Shown: positions 49,432 to 58,421, counted from the first letter of the stretch. The stretch is DNA of 64,000 bases from Myxococcaceae bacterium (GCA_017881265.1 JADGRA010000080.1:145667-209666), one strand, 5' to 3'. Numbers and translations are program-made. The notes: a model not told the origin generated them from the letters alone.

Positions 49432-50016
49432 CTACAGCTCGGTGTCGTAGACAACGCCGACGATTTCCTCGCGGAAGCTGTCGCGCTTCTTAATCATCGA
49501 GCGCTGCTTCAGTTCCTTCCGGTCGTACAGGTACACCGCGCCAGCGGTGTTGCGCTGCCCCTGAATCAGCCGGTCGTCGAAGTCGATGCGCGTGGGCCCC
49601 CGTTGTCCTGGAGCGGCGGCGGCCGTTGCGGACGGGGCGCCCGGGATGCCAGTGGCCGTGGGCGAGGCCGGGTCAAACGCCGCGCGGACGGCTTCCGACG
49701 CGGGCGGCTTGGTGGCGGGGGCGGCGCTGGGCTTCTTGGTCGACGTCGTCGCCTTCGACGACTTGCCCGCGCTGTGGCTACTGGAGGATTTCGAGCTCGA
49801 GGCCTTGGAGGACTTAGCTGACGACTTGCTGGAGGCCTTGGAGGAGGACTTGCTCTTGCTCGCTGTTGAAGTCTTGGCCGGACTCTTCGTCGTCGACTTG
49901 GCCTTCGGCGCCGCCTGGGTGTCGTCCGTCGCCCCTTCCACGGACGCTGGCAGCGCGATGCAGCAGGCGACCGTGGACAGCAGCGCCACGACGCGTCGAA
50001 CGGTTCGGCCTTGCAT
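49432..50016 (-). CDS. Ser/Lys/Ala-rich exported protein heading the cluster
   Basis: The 194-residue protein has a signal peptide (VVALLSTVACCIALPASVEG; an ACC lipobox is possible). The next 75 residues are almost only Ser, Lys, Ala and Thr (SKSKSSSKASSKSSAKSSKA), then a Pro/Ala linker. A compact conserved-looking C-terminus follows (RIDFDDRLIQGQRNTAGAVY, KKRDSFREEIVGVVYDTEL). I do not recognise it. It lies 42 bp upstream of the GltG-like gene and may be the first gene of that operon. The ATG at 50112 would add an N-terminal extension and was rejected because the signal peptide starts at 50016. Confidence 0.72.
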   Translation of the reverse strand: MQGRTVRRVVALLSTVACCIALPASVEGATDDTQAAPKAKSTTKSPAKTSTASKSKSSSKASSKSSAKSSKASSSKSSSSHSAGKSSKATTSTKKPSAAPATKPPASEAVRAAFDPASPTATGIPGAPSATAAAAPGQRGPTRIDFDDRLIQGQRNTAGAVYLYDRKELKQRSMIKKRDSFREEIVGVVYDTEL

Positions 50017-50151
50017 GGGGACACTGCTAGCAAATCGCACGGCCCGCGCCTGTGTCAACGCGCCCACCGCGCGGATTCCCCTGACAAATCCATGTGTTGC
50101 AGGGTGTTCCATGTGTGGCGGCGTGGTCGCCGGGACGCTGCTCCCGGACCG

Positions 50152-50655
50152 CTACGGCCAGGTGCCGTCTCCATAGCCCGCGTCGTGTGCCTGCCCGGAA
50201 AAGTTTCCGTACAGCGTCCGACCTCCCCCGAAGCCGCCGTCTGCGACGAAGGACATGGAGAAGTCGCCTTGCGTGTACTCGCCGACGTTGCCGCCCCGGC
50301 GCAGGTTGAGGTCCCCCAGGTGCACTTCCGGCAGTGGCTGCGGAGGCGAGCCTGCCGCCAGGTGCAGCACCGAGCAGCGCTGACCGGCGTCATCCTCGCC
50401 CTTCAGGGGGAAGTCGCCGGGCTTGAAGTCCAGCCCGTCCAGGGACAGGACGATGCGGGCCACCAGGTCCAGACTATTCCCGTTGTTGTTGTAGTAGCTG
50501 ACCTGGAAGGCAACGTCGTTGCGGACAATGTCCACCCGCGACACGGCGAGCGGGAACACCTCGCTCATGCTTCCGCCGAGCGAGTTGTCCCCGCTGCACC
50601 CGATGGCAGCCCCCACCACAGCGCCGGTGAGGACCGCGACCACGACTGCTTTCAA
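50152..50655 (-). CDS. Putative lipoprotein
   Basis: The 167-residue protein starts at TTG 50655, which overlaps the upstream stop (TTGA) and has GGAGAA five to six bases before it. The lipobox is AAIGC with Cys20. The mature part is beta-rich (SRVDIVRNDVAFQVSYYNNN, LVARIVLSLDGLDFKPGDF). No family recognised. It is the second gene of a two-gene unit and lies 135 bp upstream of the cluster head gene on the same strand. Confidence 0.7.
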   Translation of the reverse strand: MKAVVVAVLTGAVVGAAIGCSGDNSLGGSMSEVFPLAVSRVDIVRNDVAFQVSYYNNNGNSLDLVARIVLSLDGLDFKPGDFPLKGEDDAGQRCSVLHLAAGSPPQPLPEVHLGDLNLRRGGNVGEYTQGDFSMSFVADGGFGGGRTLYGNFSGQAHDAGYGDGTWP

Positions 50656-52178
50656 GGCACGTTCTCCACGGCCAGCTTGAGCGCTCCCGTGGTCGGGTCT
50701 CGGTAACCGATGGCGAGCCGGGTGGGGTTCGTCAAGTAGAGCATCTGCGTCTGCCACGCACCAGCCGGGTCGACGGTCTCGGGCGCCCACCGCCCGGTTC
50801 CCATGACGCTGGTCGCGACCTGCAGCGAACGCTGGGAGGCCGGGCAGCTGTTGACGTTCTGCGCCGAGTTGCTGCTGCAGTAGTAGTAGCCCACCCAGGG
50901 GTCGTGGGTGTCCGGGTTGAGGGCCACCGAGGCGAAGAAGCCGCCGCTGCCAGGTCCCTGGTAGACGGCCGTGAAGACGCTCCAGTTGGCGAGGCTGGTG
51001 CAGTCCTTGCCCGGCAGACAGTTCTTGTACAGCGCGGCACCACTGCCGCTGATGTCCGAGATGGCAACAGCGTAGCCCTGGCCCGTCGGGCTGCCGTCGT
51101 AGGCCATGTACGGGCCCGTCTCGGTCACCATGTTGGGCGGGTCGACGCCGGCTTTGAGCAAGGACAAGGGGCAATTCCAGGCTCCGCTCTTGCGCTCGAA
51201 GAAGACGACGTCGGTCCCGTTGGAGTTGTACTCGTTGCCGCCGATGTCGCTGATGAGGGCCGGGTTGTTGCTGTCGCCGTGAAGAAACTTGCTGTGATTC
51301 CCGAACGGGACGCGCCCCGACAAGTGGTAAGGCCCGCAGCTCCGCCCAGGCAGGGGCACCCCGGGCTTCGCCCAAGCGAGCCCGAGGTGGTTCCAGGTCG
51401 TCGGGCCGCCATAGGCAATCTCCAGGTCGGAGTTGAGGAAGTCCCCAAGCCCGCTCGAGCTCCCGAAGTGCACGTCCCGGTAGGCGATGATGCTTTCCGC
51501 CCCGTTGATGTAGAGCGCCGGGAAGAGGCCGACGATGGTGCCGTTGTCGCACGACGGGTCGCCACACACCGCCTGGCCCGAGTTGCTGGCGGCCGTCTGC
51601 TGCGTCCACGTCCCCGGCGTGCCTGCGCTGCGGTAGGAGACGACGGCCGTGTGCTGGAACCAGTAGGCCTGATTGCTATTCCCGGCGTCGAGGCCGCCGG
51701 TGCCGTCATAGCCTGGAGGCTGGACAGTCCAACCGAGGAGGGCGACCGCGGGCTGACCGTTGGGCTGGTAGTCGAGGCTCGCGCCGACGAAGTTCTGGAC
51801 GGGGTAGCCGCCCGTCACTCGCTCCGGGCCGACCACCAGCGCGCCGTTGTTCCACTCGGTGTAGAGAATGTCGTAGTTGAAGATGTTGGGGTCCGGTCGC
51901 GGCTTCCAGCTCGTCTGGTCCGCGCTCAGCTCGACATAGACGATGCCGATGTTTCCGTTCGGCGCCAGCTGCATCTGGAAGAGAGGAACCGTTTCGAAGC
52001 CCGCCACCGGGAACTGGCGCGCGTCGACTGCGTACACGTTGAACAGGCCGCCATCGCACGAGATGCAGCCGGCGTCCGGGCCACCGTCCAGGTTGCACAC
52101 GGTGCAGCCGGCGTCTCCGGTACATCCGGAAGCTCCGAGGACACAGACCAGTACTAGGAACCATCCAACAAGACGCAT
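50652..52178 (-). CDS. Cys-rich surface lipoprotein
   Basis: The 508-residue protein starts at ATG 52178, four bases after GGAGG. The lipobox is LGASGC (Cys19), followed at once by a Cys-rich stretch (GCTVCNLDGGPDAGCISC). The body is beta-rich with repeated Tyr/Asp/Gly loops (SGSGAALYKNCLPGKDCTSL, SVALNPDTHDPWVGYYYCSS), reminiscent of beta-propeller or exo-lectin folds, without catalytic motifs. Expected on the outer membrane surface. Confidence 0.75.
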   Translation of the reverse strand: MRLVGWFLVLVCVLGASGCTGDAGCTVCNLDGGPDAGCISCDGGLFNVYAVDARQFPVAGFETVPLFQMQLAPNGNIGIVYVELSADQTSWKPRPDPNIFNYDILYTEWNNGALVVGPERVTGGYPVQNFVGASLDYQPNGQPAVALLGWTVQPPGYDGTGGLDAGNSNQAYWFQHTAVVSYRSAGTPGTWTQQTAASNSGQAVCGDPSCDNGTIVGLFPALYINGAESIIAYRDVHFGSSSGLGDFLNSDLEIAYGGPTTWNHLGLAWAKPGVPLPGRSCGPYHLSGRVPFGNHSKFLHGDSNNPALISDIGGNEYNSNGTDVVFFERKSGAWNCPLSLLKAGVDPPNMVTETGPYMAYDGSPTGQGYAVAISDISGSGAALYKNCLPGKDCTSLANWSVFTAVYQGPGSGGFFASVALNPDTHDPWVGYYYCSSNSAQNVNSCPASQRSLQVATSVMGTGRWAPETVDPAGAWQTQMLYLTNPTRLAIGYRDPTTGALKLAVENVP

Positions 52179-52272
52179 GAAGCCTCCAGCAGTCGAGCGT
52201 TGTATTCTACCCTTGGACTGCTCGATTCCCTGCGTGAATCCCTCACGCCAGACACGAGGAACACTTCCACCC

Positions 52273-52884
52273 ATGTCGGACGACACGCAGCCGGACGAGT
52301 TTTCCCGCCGTTGTTTCATCCAGCGTGTGAGTTTCTTCGGCGGCAGCATGGTGATGCTCGGCTCGTGCTCCCGGGAGCCAGCCCCGGCCAAACAGGCCGA
52401 GCAGCCGAGCGCCCCGCTAACCAGCTCTCACGTCACGCTGACGGACGAGGAGTACGAGGCCATGGCGGCGGCGTGTGAGCGAATGCTGCCGCGCGACGAG
52501 GACCCGGGGGCCGCTGACCTCGGCGTTCCGGGGTACCTGGACCGTGCGCTCTCGGACCCGCGCATGAGCCACGTCAAGGACGACTTCGTGCGAGGCCTCA
52601 ACGCCCTGATGCGCCGCGCGCAAGGCCAGTACAAGAAGCCTTTTGCTCAGCTGCCTCCCGAGGCGCAGGACACGCTGCTCACCGTCTTCAAGAACAGCGC
52701 CAAGGGTTCCGGCGAGGCCCACTGGTACGAGTTGCTCGTCGTGCTGACCATGGAGGGCGCGTTCTCGGACCCCTCGTACGGAGGAAACAAGGACCGGAAG
52801 GGTTGGGTCCTCATCGGCTTCGAGACCAGCGAGCCGCCGGCTGGCTATGACGGGCTGCACCGCGGCCACAAGTGCGGGGGCTGA
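52273..52884 (+). CDS. Gluconate 2-dehydrogenase subunit 3-like Tat-exported small subunit
   Basis: The 203-residue protein begins with a twin-arginine signal (SRRCFIQRVSFFGGSMVML) ending in LGSC, so it is probably a Tat-exported lipoprotein (Cys32). The mature part matches the gluconate_2-dh3 small-subunit pattern (LTDEEYEAMAAACERMLPRD, DPSYGGNKDRKGWVLIGFE). Such subunits carry their flavin dehydrogenase partner across the membrane in the folded state; the partner gene follows directly. Confidence 0.87.
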   Translation: MSDDTQPDEFSRRCFIQRVSFFGGSMVMLGSCSREPAPAKQAEQPSAPLTSSHVTLTDEEYEAMAAACERMLPRDEDPGAADLGVPGYLDRALSDPRMSHVKDDFVRGLNALMRRAQGQYKKPFAQLPPEAQDTLLTVFKNSAKGSGEAHWYELLVVLTMEGAFSDPSYGGNKDRKGWVLIGFETSEPPAGYDGLHRGHKCGG

Positions 52885-52892
52885 CCCGACCG

Positions 52893-54569
52893 ATGGCACT
52901 TCCTGAAGTGGACGTGGTGGTGGTGGGCAGCGGCGCAGGGGGCGCGCCCATGGCGTTGCAGCTGGCGCGTGCTGGTCTCAAGGTGGTGCTGCTGGAGAAG
53001 GGACCCGACTACAAGGTCGACGACTACGTCCACGACGAGGTCGGCATGACGCGGCGGAGCTTCTTCATGCCCGTTCCGTGGGAAGAGCCGCACCTGTACC
53101 GCACCGGCCTGAAGGAGAAGTTCTCGCGTAGCAACGCCGCCTGGACGGCGAATTGCGTGGGCGGCGGCACGGTGCACATGAGCGGCTTCTTCTACCGCTT
53201 CAAGCCGATGGACTTCCGGGTGCGCTCGCTGTTTGGCCCCATTGCCGGAAGCACGGTGGCCGACTGGCCCATCTCCTACGCGGACCTCGAGCCCTATTAC
53301 ACCTTGGCAGAGGCCGAGTTGGGCGTCAGTGGCGTCTCCATTCCCCACCCGTTCGCTGAGCCTCGCAGCAAGCCCTACCCGCTTCCCCCCGTTCGCGAGC
53401 ACCCCATCTCCCAGGAGATTGACCGCGCGTGCAAGAGCCTCGGCCTGCATGCGACGCCGACCGCGCGCGGCATCATCAGCCAGTCGTACCGGGGTCGCCC
53501 GCCATGTGCCTACTGTGCCCTGTGCGGCTCGTACGGGTGTGAGGTGAATGCCAAGTCCAGCACCCAGGCGGCGCTAGTGCCGGCGATGCTGGCCACGGGC
53601 AAGCTGGAACTACGTAGCTGCTGCATGGCGAGGGAGGTCACCGTCGCTCCCGACGGTCGTGCGCGCGGCGTCGTCTACCAGGATGAGCACGGCGTCAACC
53701 AGGAGCAGCCGGCCAGACTGGTCGTTCTCTCCTGCACTGCGGTGGAGAGCGCACGGCTGCTCCTCAACTCGCGCTCCGCCCGCTTCCCGAAGGGACTGGC
53801 CAACGGCTCGGGACTGGTGGGCAAGAATCTCATGTTCAGCGGCTTCGGGCGTTCGCGCGCCACCTTCCGCATCGCCAAGCGCAAGGCGAGCTGGCCGTGG
53901 CTGGACGACGCGGCGCCCTTCGTGCAGCGCAGCGTGCAGGACTTCTACGCGATGCCGGACGACAAGCAGGGCTTCCGCAAGGGCGGCACGCTGGGCTTTC
54001 TCTGGGAGCACCCCAACCCCATCGCCGCGGCAAGCGACCTCGCTAGCCCCGGCGAGAAGGGCGTGTTTGGCAAGGCGTTGAAGGACAAGGTCCGCGCCTA
54101 CCGGGACAGCAAGATGCTGCAGTTCGAGACGTACGCCGAGTACCTGCCGACGCCGACGACGGAGGTGACGGTCGATTCAAGCGTCACCGACAAATACGGG
54201 ATTCCCGTGGCGGCCATCACCACCGACCGACATCCGGTGGACTACAAAGTCGTGCGCTTCCTGGTGGAGCGGGGCGAGGAGATTCTCCGCGCCATGGACC
54301 CGGACGACGTGACGCGCCTGAACCAGTACGGGGAGACCACCATTCTCCAGGCCGGGACGTGCCGCTTCGGACGGGACCCGGCCTCGAGCGTTCTCGACCC
54401 CGACTGTCGCGCGCACGAAGTGCCTAACCTCTACGTAGTGGACGGCAGCTTCATGCCCAGCAGCGGCGGTGTCCCGCTCACCCTCACCATCAGCGCCAAC
54501 GCCTACCGGGTGGCAGACCGCCTGGTGCGGCGCCTGAAGCGTGAGGGCAGCGGCGCGGTGAAGGGCTAA
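52893..54569 (+). CDS. GMC-family flavin oxidoreductase with Cys cluster
   Basis: The 558-residue protein has an N-terminal FAD site (DVVVVGSGAGGAPMALQLAR, VVLLEKGPDYK), a GGGTVHMSGFFYRF block, and GMC C-terminal blocks (LYVVDGSFMPSSGGVPLTLT). No signal peptide is present, so export would depend on the Tat subunit upstream. Around residue 205 lies CAYCALCGSYGCE, similar to the cysteines that hold a 3Fe-4S cluster in FAD-glucose dehydrogenases. It should oxidise a sugar or alcohol and pass electrons to a quinone or cytochrome; no cytochrome gene is adjacent. The GTG at 52872 is an alternative start. Confidence 0.87.
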   Translation: MALPEVDVVVVGSGAGGAPMALQLARAGLKVVLLEKGPDYKVDDYVHDEVGMTRRSFFMPVPWEEPHLYRTGLKEKFSRSNAAWTANCVGGGTVHMSGFFYRFKPMDFRVRSLFGPIAGSTVADWPISYADLEPYYTLAEAELGVSGVSIPHPFAEPRSKPYPLPPVREHPISQEIDRACKSLGLHATPTARGIISQSYRGRPPCAYCALCGSYGCEVNAKSSTQAALVPAMLATGKLELRSCCMAREVTVAPDGRARGVVYQDEHGVNQEQPARLVVLSCTAVESARLLLNSRSARFPKGLANGSGLVGKNLMFSGFGRSRATFRIAKRKASWPWLDDAAPFVQRSVQDFYAMPDDKQGFRKGGTLGFLWEHPNPIAAASDLASPGEKGVFGKALKDKVRAYRDSKMLQFETYAEYLPTPTTEVTVDSSVTDKYGIPVAAITTDRHPVDYKVVRFLVERGEEILRAMDPDDVTRLNQYGETTILQAGTCRFGRDPASSVLDPDCRAHEVPNLYVVDGSFMPSSGGVPLTLTISANAYRVADRLVRRLKREGSGAVKG

Positions 54570-54660
54570 AGCCGCCTCCCCGGAAGCGGCGCCGGTGGAC
54601 GGACTTCGGGGAAAGGCCACCGTGGCGGCGCGACGGAACGGCTGTTACCGTCGCCCGGCC

Positions 54661-55089
54661 GTGCACCTCCGCCGACACCACCTTGCGCTGTGCCTCCTCA
54701 CCGGCCTTTGGGGATGTGGCGCGGACTCCCCGCCGGATGCGCCCACGCTGCAGCTTCCCTTCACCAGCTCTGCCACCTCGCCCGTCCTCTTCAACGACGT
54801 GCAAGGTGTGCCCGTTGGGACACCCGGCTACTACGCGTTTGGAGTGTTGAATGCCGGCACGCAGAGCCTGACGGTGCAGAGCGTGACGTACGCCGGAGAC
54901 CCCGCCATGGCGCTCCAGCCCTTCCCGCAGCCCTTGCCTGCGACGCTGTCCTTCAACGGGGAATTCATCATCCCGCTCGCCTGCACCCCGCCTGCGGCGC
55001 AGAGCTACGCCGGGACGGTGTCCATCGTCAGCAACGCGGTCAACACTCCCTTGGCCCAGGTGTACCTGAGCTGCGTCGGGACGCCCTGA
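54661..55089 (+). CDS. Small lipoprotein, paralogue of 55602-56051
   Basis: The 142-residue protein starts at a GTG, with the lipobox LTGLWGC near residue 19. The mature part looks like a single Ig-like beta domain (FGVLNAGTQSLTVQSVTYAG, IPLACTPPAAQSYAGTVSIV) and shares spacing and motifs with the small lipoprotein at 55602. The start is uncertain (no clear ribosome binding site). It converges on the next gene with a one-base gap. Confidence 0.65.
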   Translation: MHLRRHHLALCLLTGLWGCGADSPPDAPTLQLPFTSSATSPVLFNDVQGVPVGTPGYYAFGVLNAGTQSLTVQSVTYAGDPAMALQPFPQPLPATLSFNGEFIIPLACTPPAAQSYAGTVSIVSNAVNTPLAQVYLSCVGTP

Positions 55090-55090
55090 C

Positions 55091-55603
55091 TCAGTCGTTC
55101 AAGGGCGTGACGTCCACCTTCAGCAAGTAGGTGGCATGGGTCGTCGCCTGGTACGTCACCAGGTGGTCGCCCGCGACGTTCACCTGGGCGCTGCGTTGAA
55201 AGACGCCGAGGGCCTGGGACTCGGTGGCCACCACCTTGCCGTCCACGTCGAGCCGCGTGTTCGCCGCACAGCCGGGCTCGTACCAGACGATGGAGAACGT
55301 CCCACCGGCGGCGGTGAGGTCCGAGAAGAGGAAGCTCAGCTGGATTTTGCTGGTGGTGAGGGTCTGCACGATGATGCGTCCGGAACCTGGGAGGTTTCCC
55401 TGGGTGTAGAACTCGGGCCCCAGCAGACAGCTCGCGTAGCCGTCACACACCGGATACGGGGCGTTGCACAGGTCGAGCACCCGCGCTCCGATGAAATCAT
55501 CTGTCGGACTGCTGCAACCGGGCAGCACCCACACCAGCGACAACAAAACCACCCAGGCCAGTGTCTGGCGAGGGCCGGGGTGGGCTGGTAGCGTTTCATC
55601 CAT
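55091..55603 (-). CDS. Small lipoprotein between the two paralogues
   Basis: The 170-residue protein has a lipobox VWVLPGC (near residue 30) and a beta-rich mature part with paired cysteines (LDLCNAPYPVCDGYASCLLG) and a jelly-roll or pre-peptidase-like feel (FSIVWYEPGCAANTRLDVDG). Its ATG and the ATG of the opposite-strand gene share the CATG at 55601-55604; one of the two genes may start a few codons later. No family recognised. Confidence 0.7.
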   Translation of the reverse strand: MDETLPAHPGPRQTLAWVVLLSLVWVLPGCSSPTDDFIGARVLDLCNAPYPVCDGYASCLLGPEFYTQGNLPGSGRIIVQTLTTSKIQLSFLFSDLTAAGGTFSIVWYEPGCAANTRLDVDGKVVATESQALGVFQRSAQVNVAGDHLVTYQATTHATYLLKVDVTPLND

Positions 55604-56051
55604 GACCATGCGTGCTTTCGCCTTCTCCTTGCTGTCTGCGCTCGCTGTCGGCTGTGACAGTGGCGGCACTCCCGTTCCTTCGCTGCCGACTGCATCCCCT
55701 AACGTGGGCGGTACGACGGCGACCCCGTTCCCCTTCAACGGCGGTGCTGGCGTCAACCTGGGGACCTCGGGTTTCGCGAGCATCACGGTCCAGAACATTG
55801 GTTCGCAGGACATGGTGGTTAGCAGCGTCACCTACACCGGGGACGCGGCCATCAGCCTGCATCCCGGCGTCAGCCCGGCCACGCCGGCCACCATCCCGTT
55901 CGACAAGTTCTTGACGGTCGGCTTGACCTGCACGCCCGTCGCGGCGGGGACCGTGACCGGCACCCTGGACATCAAGAACAACTCGACGAACCTGCCTGAC
56001 ATCTCGATTGTCATGAGTTGTCTCGGGGTGAAGCCCGACGCTGGTCCGTGA
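55602..56051 (+). CDS. Small lipoprotein, paralogue of 54661-55089
   Basis: The 149-residue protein has a lipobox LSALAVGC (near residue 18) and an Ig-like (ASH-type) beta domain: ITVQNIGSQDMVVSSVTYTG, LTCTPVAAGTVTGTLDIKNN, IVMSCLGV. Motif order matches 54661-55089: V.N.G, SVTY.GD.A, CTP.AA, N..N.P and a final SC.G. An ATG at 55608 is an alternative start. Its end is six bases from the end of the convergent large lipoprotein gene. Confidence 0.7.
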   Translation: MTMRAFAFSLLSALAVGCDSGGTPVPSLPTASPNVGGTTATPFPFNGGAGVNLGTSGFASITVQNIGSQDMVVSSVTYTGDAAISLHPGVSPATPATIPFDKFLTVGLTCTPVAAGTVTGTLDIKNNSTNLPDISIVMSCLGVKPDAGP

Positions 56052-56057
56052 CATCCG

Positions 56058-58421
56058 TCAGTGTAGCGTGAAGCCACAGGTGGCAGGACAGGTGGTGCTG
56101 CCCCCCGCGGCGTTGGTGAAGGCATACGGGTAGGCCGAGTACGACGTGGTCACCGTATAGGGCACCAGGTCCCACGACATCCGGTTGAGCGGGAAGATGT
56201 TCATCAGGAAGTAGCTGGTCCCCGAGGCGACGAAGCGGGGCTCGAAGCAGGAGCAGTTGTACGGGGTGACGGTGGTGGTCACGACTCCCCCGGAGACGGT
56301 CTGCGTGAAGACCACCTCGTCCGGGATGACGCTCGCCCTCAAGTTCCACCAAGAGTCGTAGGTCGCGTTGGAGTAGGCCAGGCCGAGCTGCGAACCATCT
56401 GACTGGCGCGTGCTCACCATGGCGTAGCACGGCGGCGTCCCCGTCCCGGCATCCGGGGTGTTGTCGCAGAAGGAGAGGGTGATTCCCAAGTCGTAGTCCG
56501 GGTCCATGCCATTGGCCGACACCGGGACGCTCCAGGAGATTTGCCAGGCCTGCTCCGTCGTGAAGGGCAGAGCCACCTGGTAGGTGTCGATGTCGTCGCC
56601 TCGGCCGTCATAGTCCTCCGGGCCGAAGATGACCTTTGCGCTCGCGTTCTGGTCGTTGGGGTTGAACTTGCCGAGTCCGTAGCTCAGGTAGACGGGTCCG
56701 CCGACAAGAAGGCTGGGAGCTGCCGCCAGCGTGGTCGGCCGCGGCGGGTCCGGGATGGCCTCGAGCGCATCGGGCTCGAGCTTGTGCTCGAAGACGATGC
56801 TGTAGTCCTTGTCGTCCGCCCAGTAGCCGTTGTTGGCGTAGGGGTCGCCCGAGGCCTGCAGGTAGAAGTAATAGGTGACGGCGGCGGCGTGCGGCGGAAT
56901 CTGGAGGTTGGATTCGAAATTCTTCAGGTTGGCGAGGAGAATGCCGCCGTTCGGTTCCGGCAGTGCTTCCACCCGGTAGGACTGCAGGCACTTGGGCGGG
57001 GTCTCCTGGCAGGAACCTTGGGCGATGGCTGCCGCGGTGGAGCCACCGGGCGCGGAGATGAGGCAGAGGCCTGCGTCGGGATACAGGCAACTCGGCTGGT
57101 CGGGTGTCTGCGTGTAGACGAAGAGCTGTCGGCTCGGGTTCGTAGGGAGCGCCGGAAAGCGGCCACCCGTGGCGCCCGGCGTCAGCTTGTAGTGCAGAAG
57201 CGCCAGGTTCGCGCTCGGAGCCAGCGTCACTGAGTACCAGTCCGCGTCTCCGACGTAGCTGGTTCGGCCCGTCACCGTCGTGCTGCTCCCCACCGCGATG
57301 GGGGCCCCGCCATTCACTGGGTAAGCGGTGGCGAAGGAGTTGTTGTAGGGCGGCGCCGTCCCCTCGGGCACGTCCTGCAGCGGGACGAGAATGGTCTTCA
57401 GGAGGTACTTGAACGTCAGGTCGCCAGGGTCCGGCGCGTTCGGCGAGTTCGAGTCGCGGTACCCCATCACCTTGATGTAGTAGGGCCCCACCTGGTTCAG
57501 CAGGATGGCCGTGCCGATGGTCACGAGCTTCGCGGAGTACTGCGAGCCCGCTGGGGCATCTCCCTCGCTGACTTGCGTCGTCCCGTCGGGCGCGTACACG
57601 TAGTACTGCAGGCGGTACTTGTGCGGCGGCGGCGAAGGAACGCTAGGGTCCTGCGACAGCTCCAACCAGAGAACGGTGTTCGCTCCCGGGGACTGGACGG
57701 TGAAGTAGTCGACGTCGCCCGGCGTCGCGAGGTACCCGCCGCTCTGCCCGCTGAAGGTGCCCCCCGAACCGGAGGTCAGCTGGATGGGGGTCGCGGTGGC
57801 CGGAGTGTCGTTGGGCTCGTTGGTGTCCGGGTTCTGCAGCACGTCCACCATGACGCTGTACTTGTTCTTCGTGTCGAACTTCTTCTGGGCGTCGTCCTGC
57901 AGGATGAGGAGCAGGCTGGTGTTCGACTGGGTATAGGTGAAGGTGATGTCCATCGGTGTCGGGCAGGCCGTCCCGTGGATGTCCGACGCCGAAGTCACGC
58001 CGGTGAGTGCGTCCTGGTCGAGGACGATGAGCGTGAGGTTCACCGCCGTGTTGTTGGCTGACGTGCATCCACCGTAGCCGCCATCGGGGATTCCACCGTC
58101 CGGCAACGTGCCACCGTCCAGGTAGTAACCGGCCTGGACGTGCACGACGCTGAGCTGATTCAGGGTTCCGACTGCAGCGCTGTACCAGGTCTGTTCCTGT
58201 GGCTGAGAGATGTAGCTCTGCTTCCACTGGCCCAGCGTCAGCATGCAGTCTGTCAGCGTGAGGGCCGCATCCGCGGAGGTGCAGAGGTTAGGGGGGATGA
58301 TGGGCCCGCTGTACGGGTCGCTCACCTGGCCCGTGAAGCAGGCGCTGATGGTGACGAATCCTGCCAGCAAACCCCCTGAACCAACGAGTCTGCTCACACT
58401 GCGAAGCCAGCCTGACGTCAT
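56058..58421 (-). CDS. Large surface lipoprotein with PPC-like beta domains
   Basis: The 787-residue protein has a lipobox TISAC (Cys28). The mature part contains several repeats resembling bacterial pre-peptidase C-terminal (PPC) domains (LNQLSVVHVQAGYYLDGGTL, LATPGDVDYFTVQSPGANTV, TSYVGDADWYSVTLAPSANL, VIFGPEDYDGRGDDIDTYQV). No protease motif is seen, so it may be adhesive or structural. Last gene of a four-gene minus-strand operon with the VWA lipoproteins; the gap to the upstream stop is 30 bp. Confidence 0.78.
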   Translation of the reverse strand: MTSGWLRSVSRLVGSGGLLAGFVTISACFTGQVSDPYSGPIIPPNLCTSADAALTLTDCMLTLGQWKQSYISQPQEQTWYSAAVGTLNQLSVVHVQAGYYLDGGTLPDGGIPDGGYGGCTSANNTAVNLTLIVLDQDALTGVTSASDIHGTACPTPMDITFTYTQSNTSLLLILQDDAQKKFDTKNKYSVMVDVLQNPDTNEPNDTPATATPIQLTSGSGGTFSGQSGGYLATPGDVDYFTVQSPGANTVLWLELSQDPSVPSPPPHKYRLQYYVYAPDGTTQVSEGDAPAGSQYSAKLVTIGTAILLNQVGPYYIKVMGYRDSNSPNAPDPGDLTFKYLLKTILVPLQDVPEGTAPPYNNSFATAYPVNGGAPIAVGSSTTVTGRTSYVGDADWYSVTLAPSANLALLHYKLTPGATGGRFPALPTNPSRQLFVYTQTPDQPSCLYPDAGLCLISAPGGSTAAAIAQGSCQETPPKCLQSYRVEALPEPNGGILLANLKNFESNLQIPPHAAAVTYYFYLQASGDPYANNGYWADDKDYSIVFEHKLEPDALEAIPDPPRPTTLAAAPSLLVGGPVYLSYGLGKFNPNDQNASAKVIFGPEDYDGRGDDIDTYQVALPFTTEQAWQISWSVPVSANGMDPDYDLGITLSFCDNTPDAGTGTPPCYAMVSTRQSDGSQLGLAYSNATYDSWWNLRASVIPDEVVFTQTVSGGVVTTTVTPYNCSCFEPRFVASGTSYFLMNIFPLNRMSWDLVPYTVTTSYSAYPYAFTNAAGGSTTCPATCGFTLH

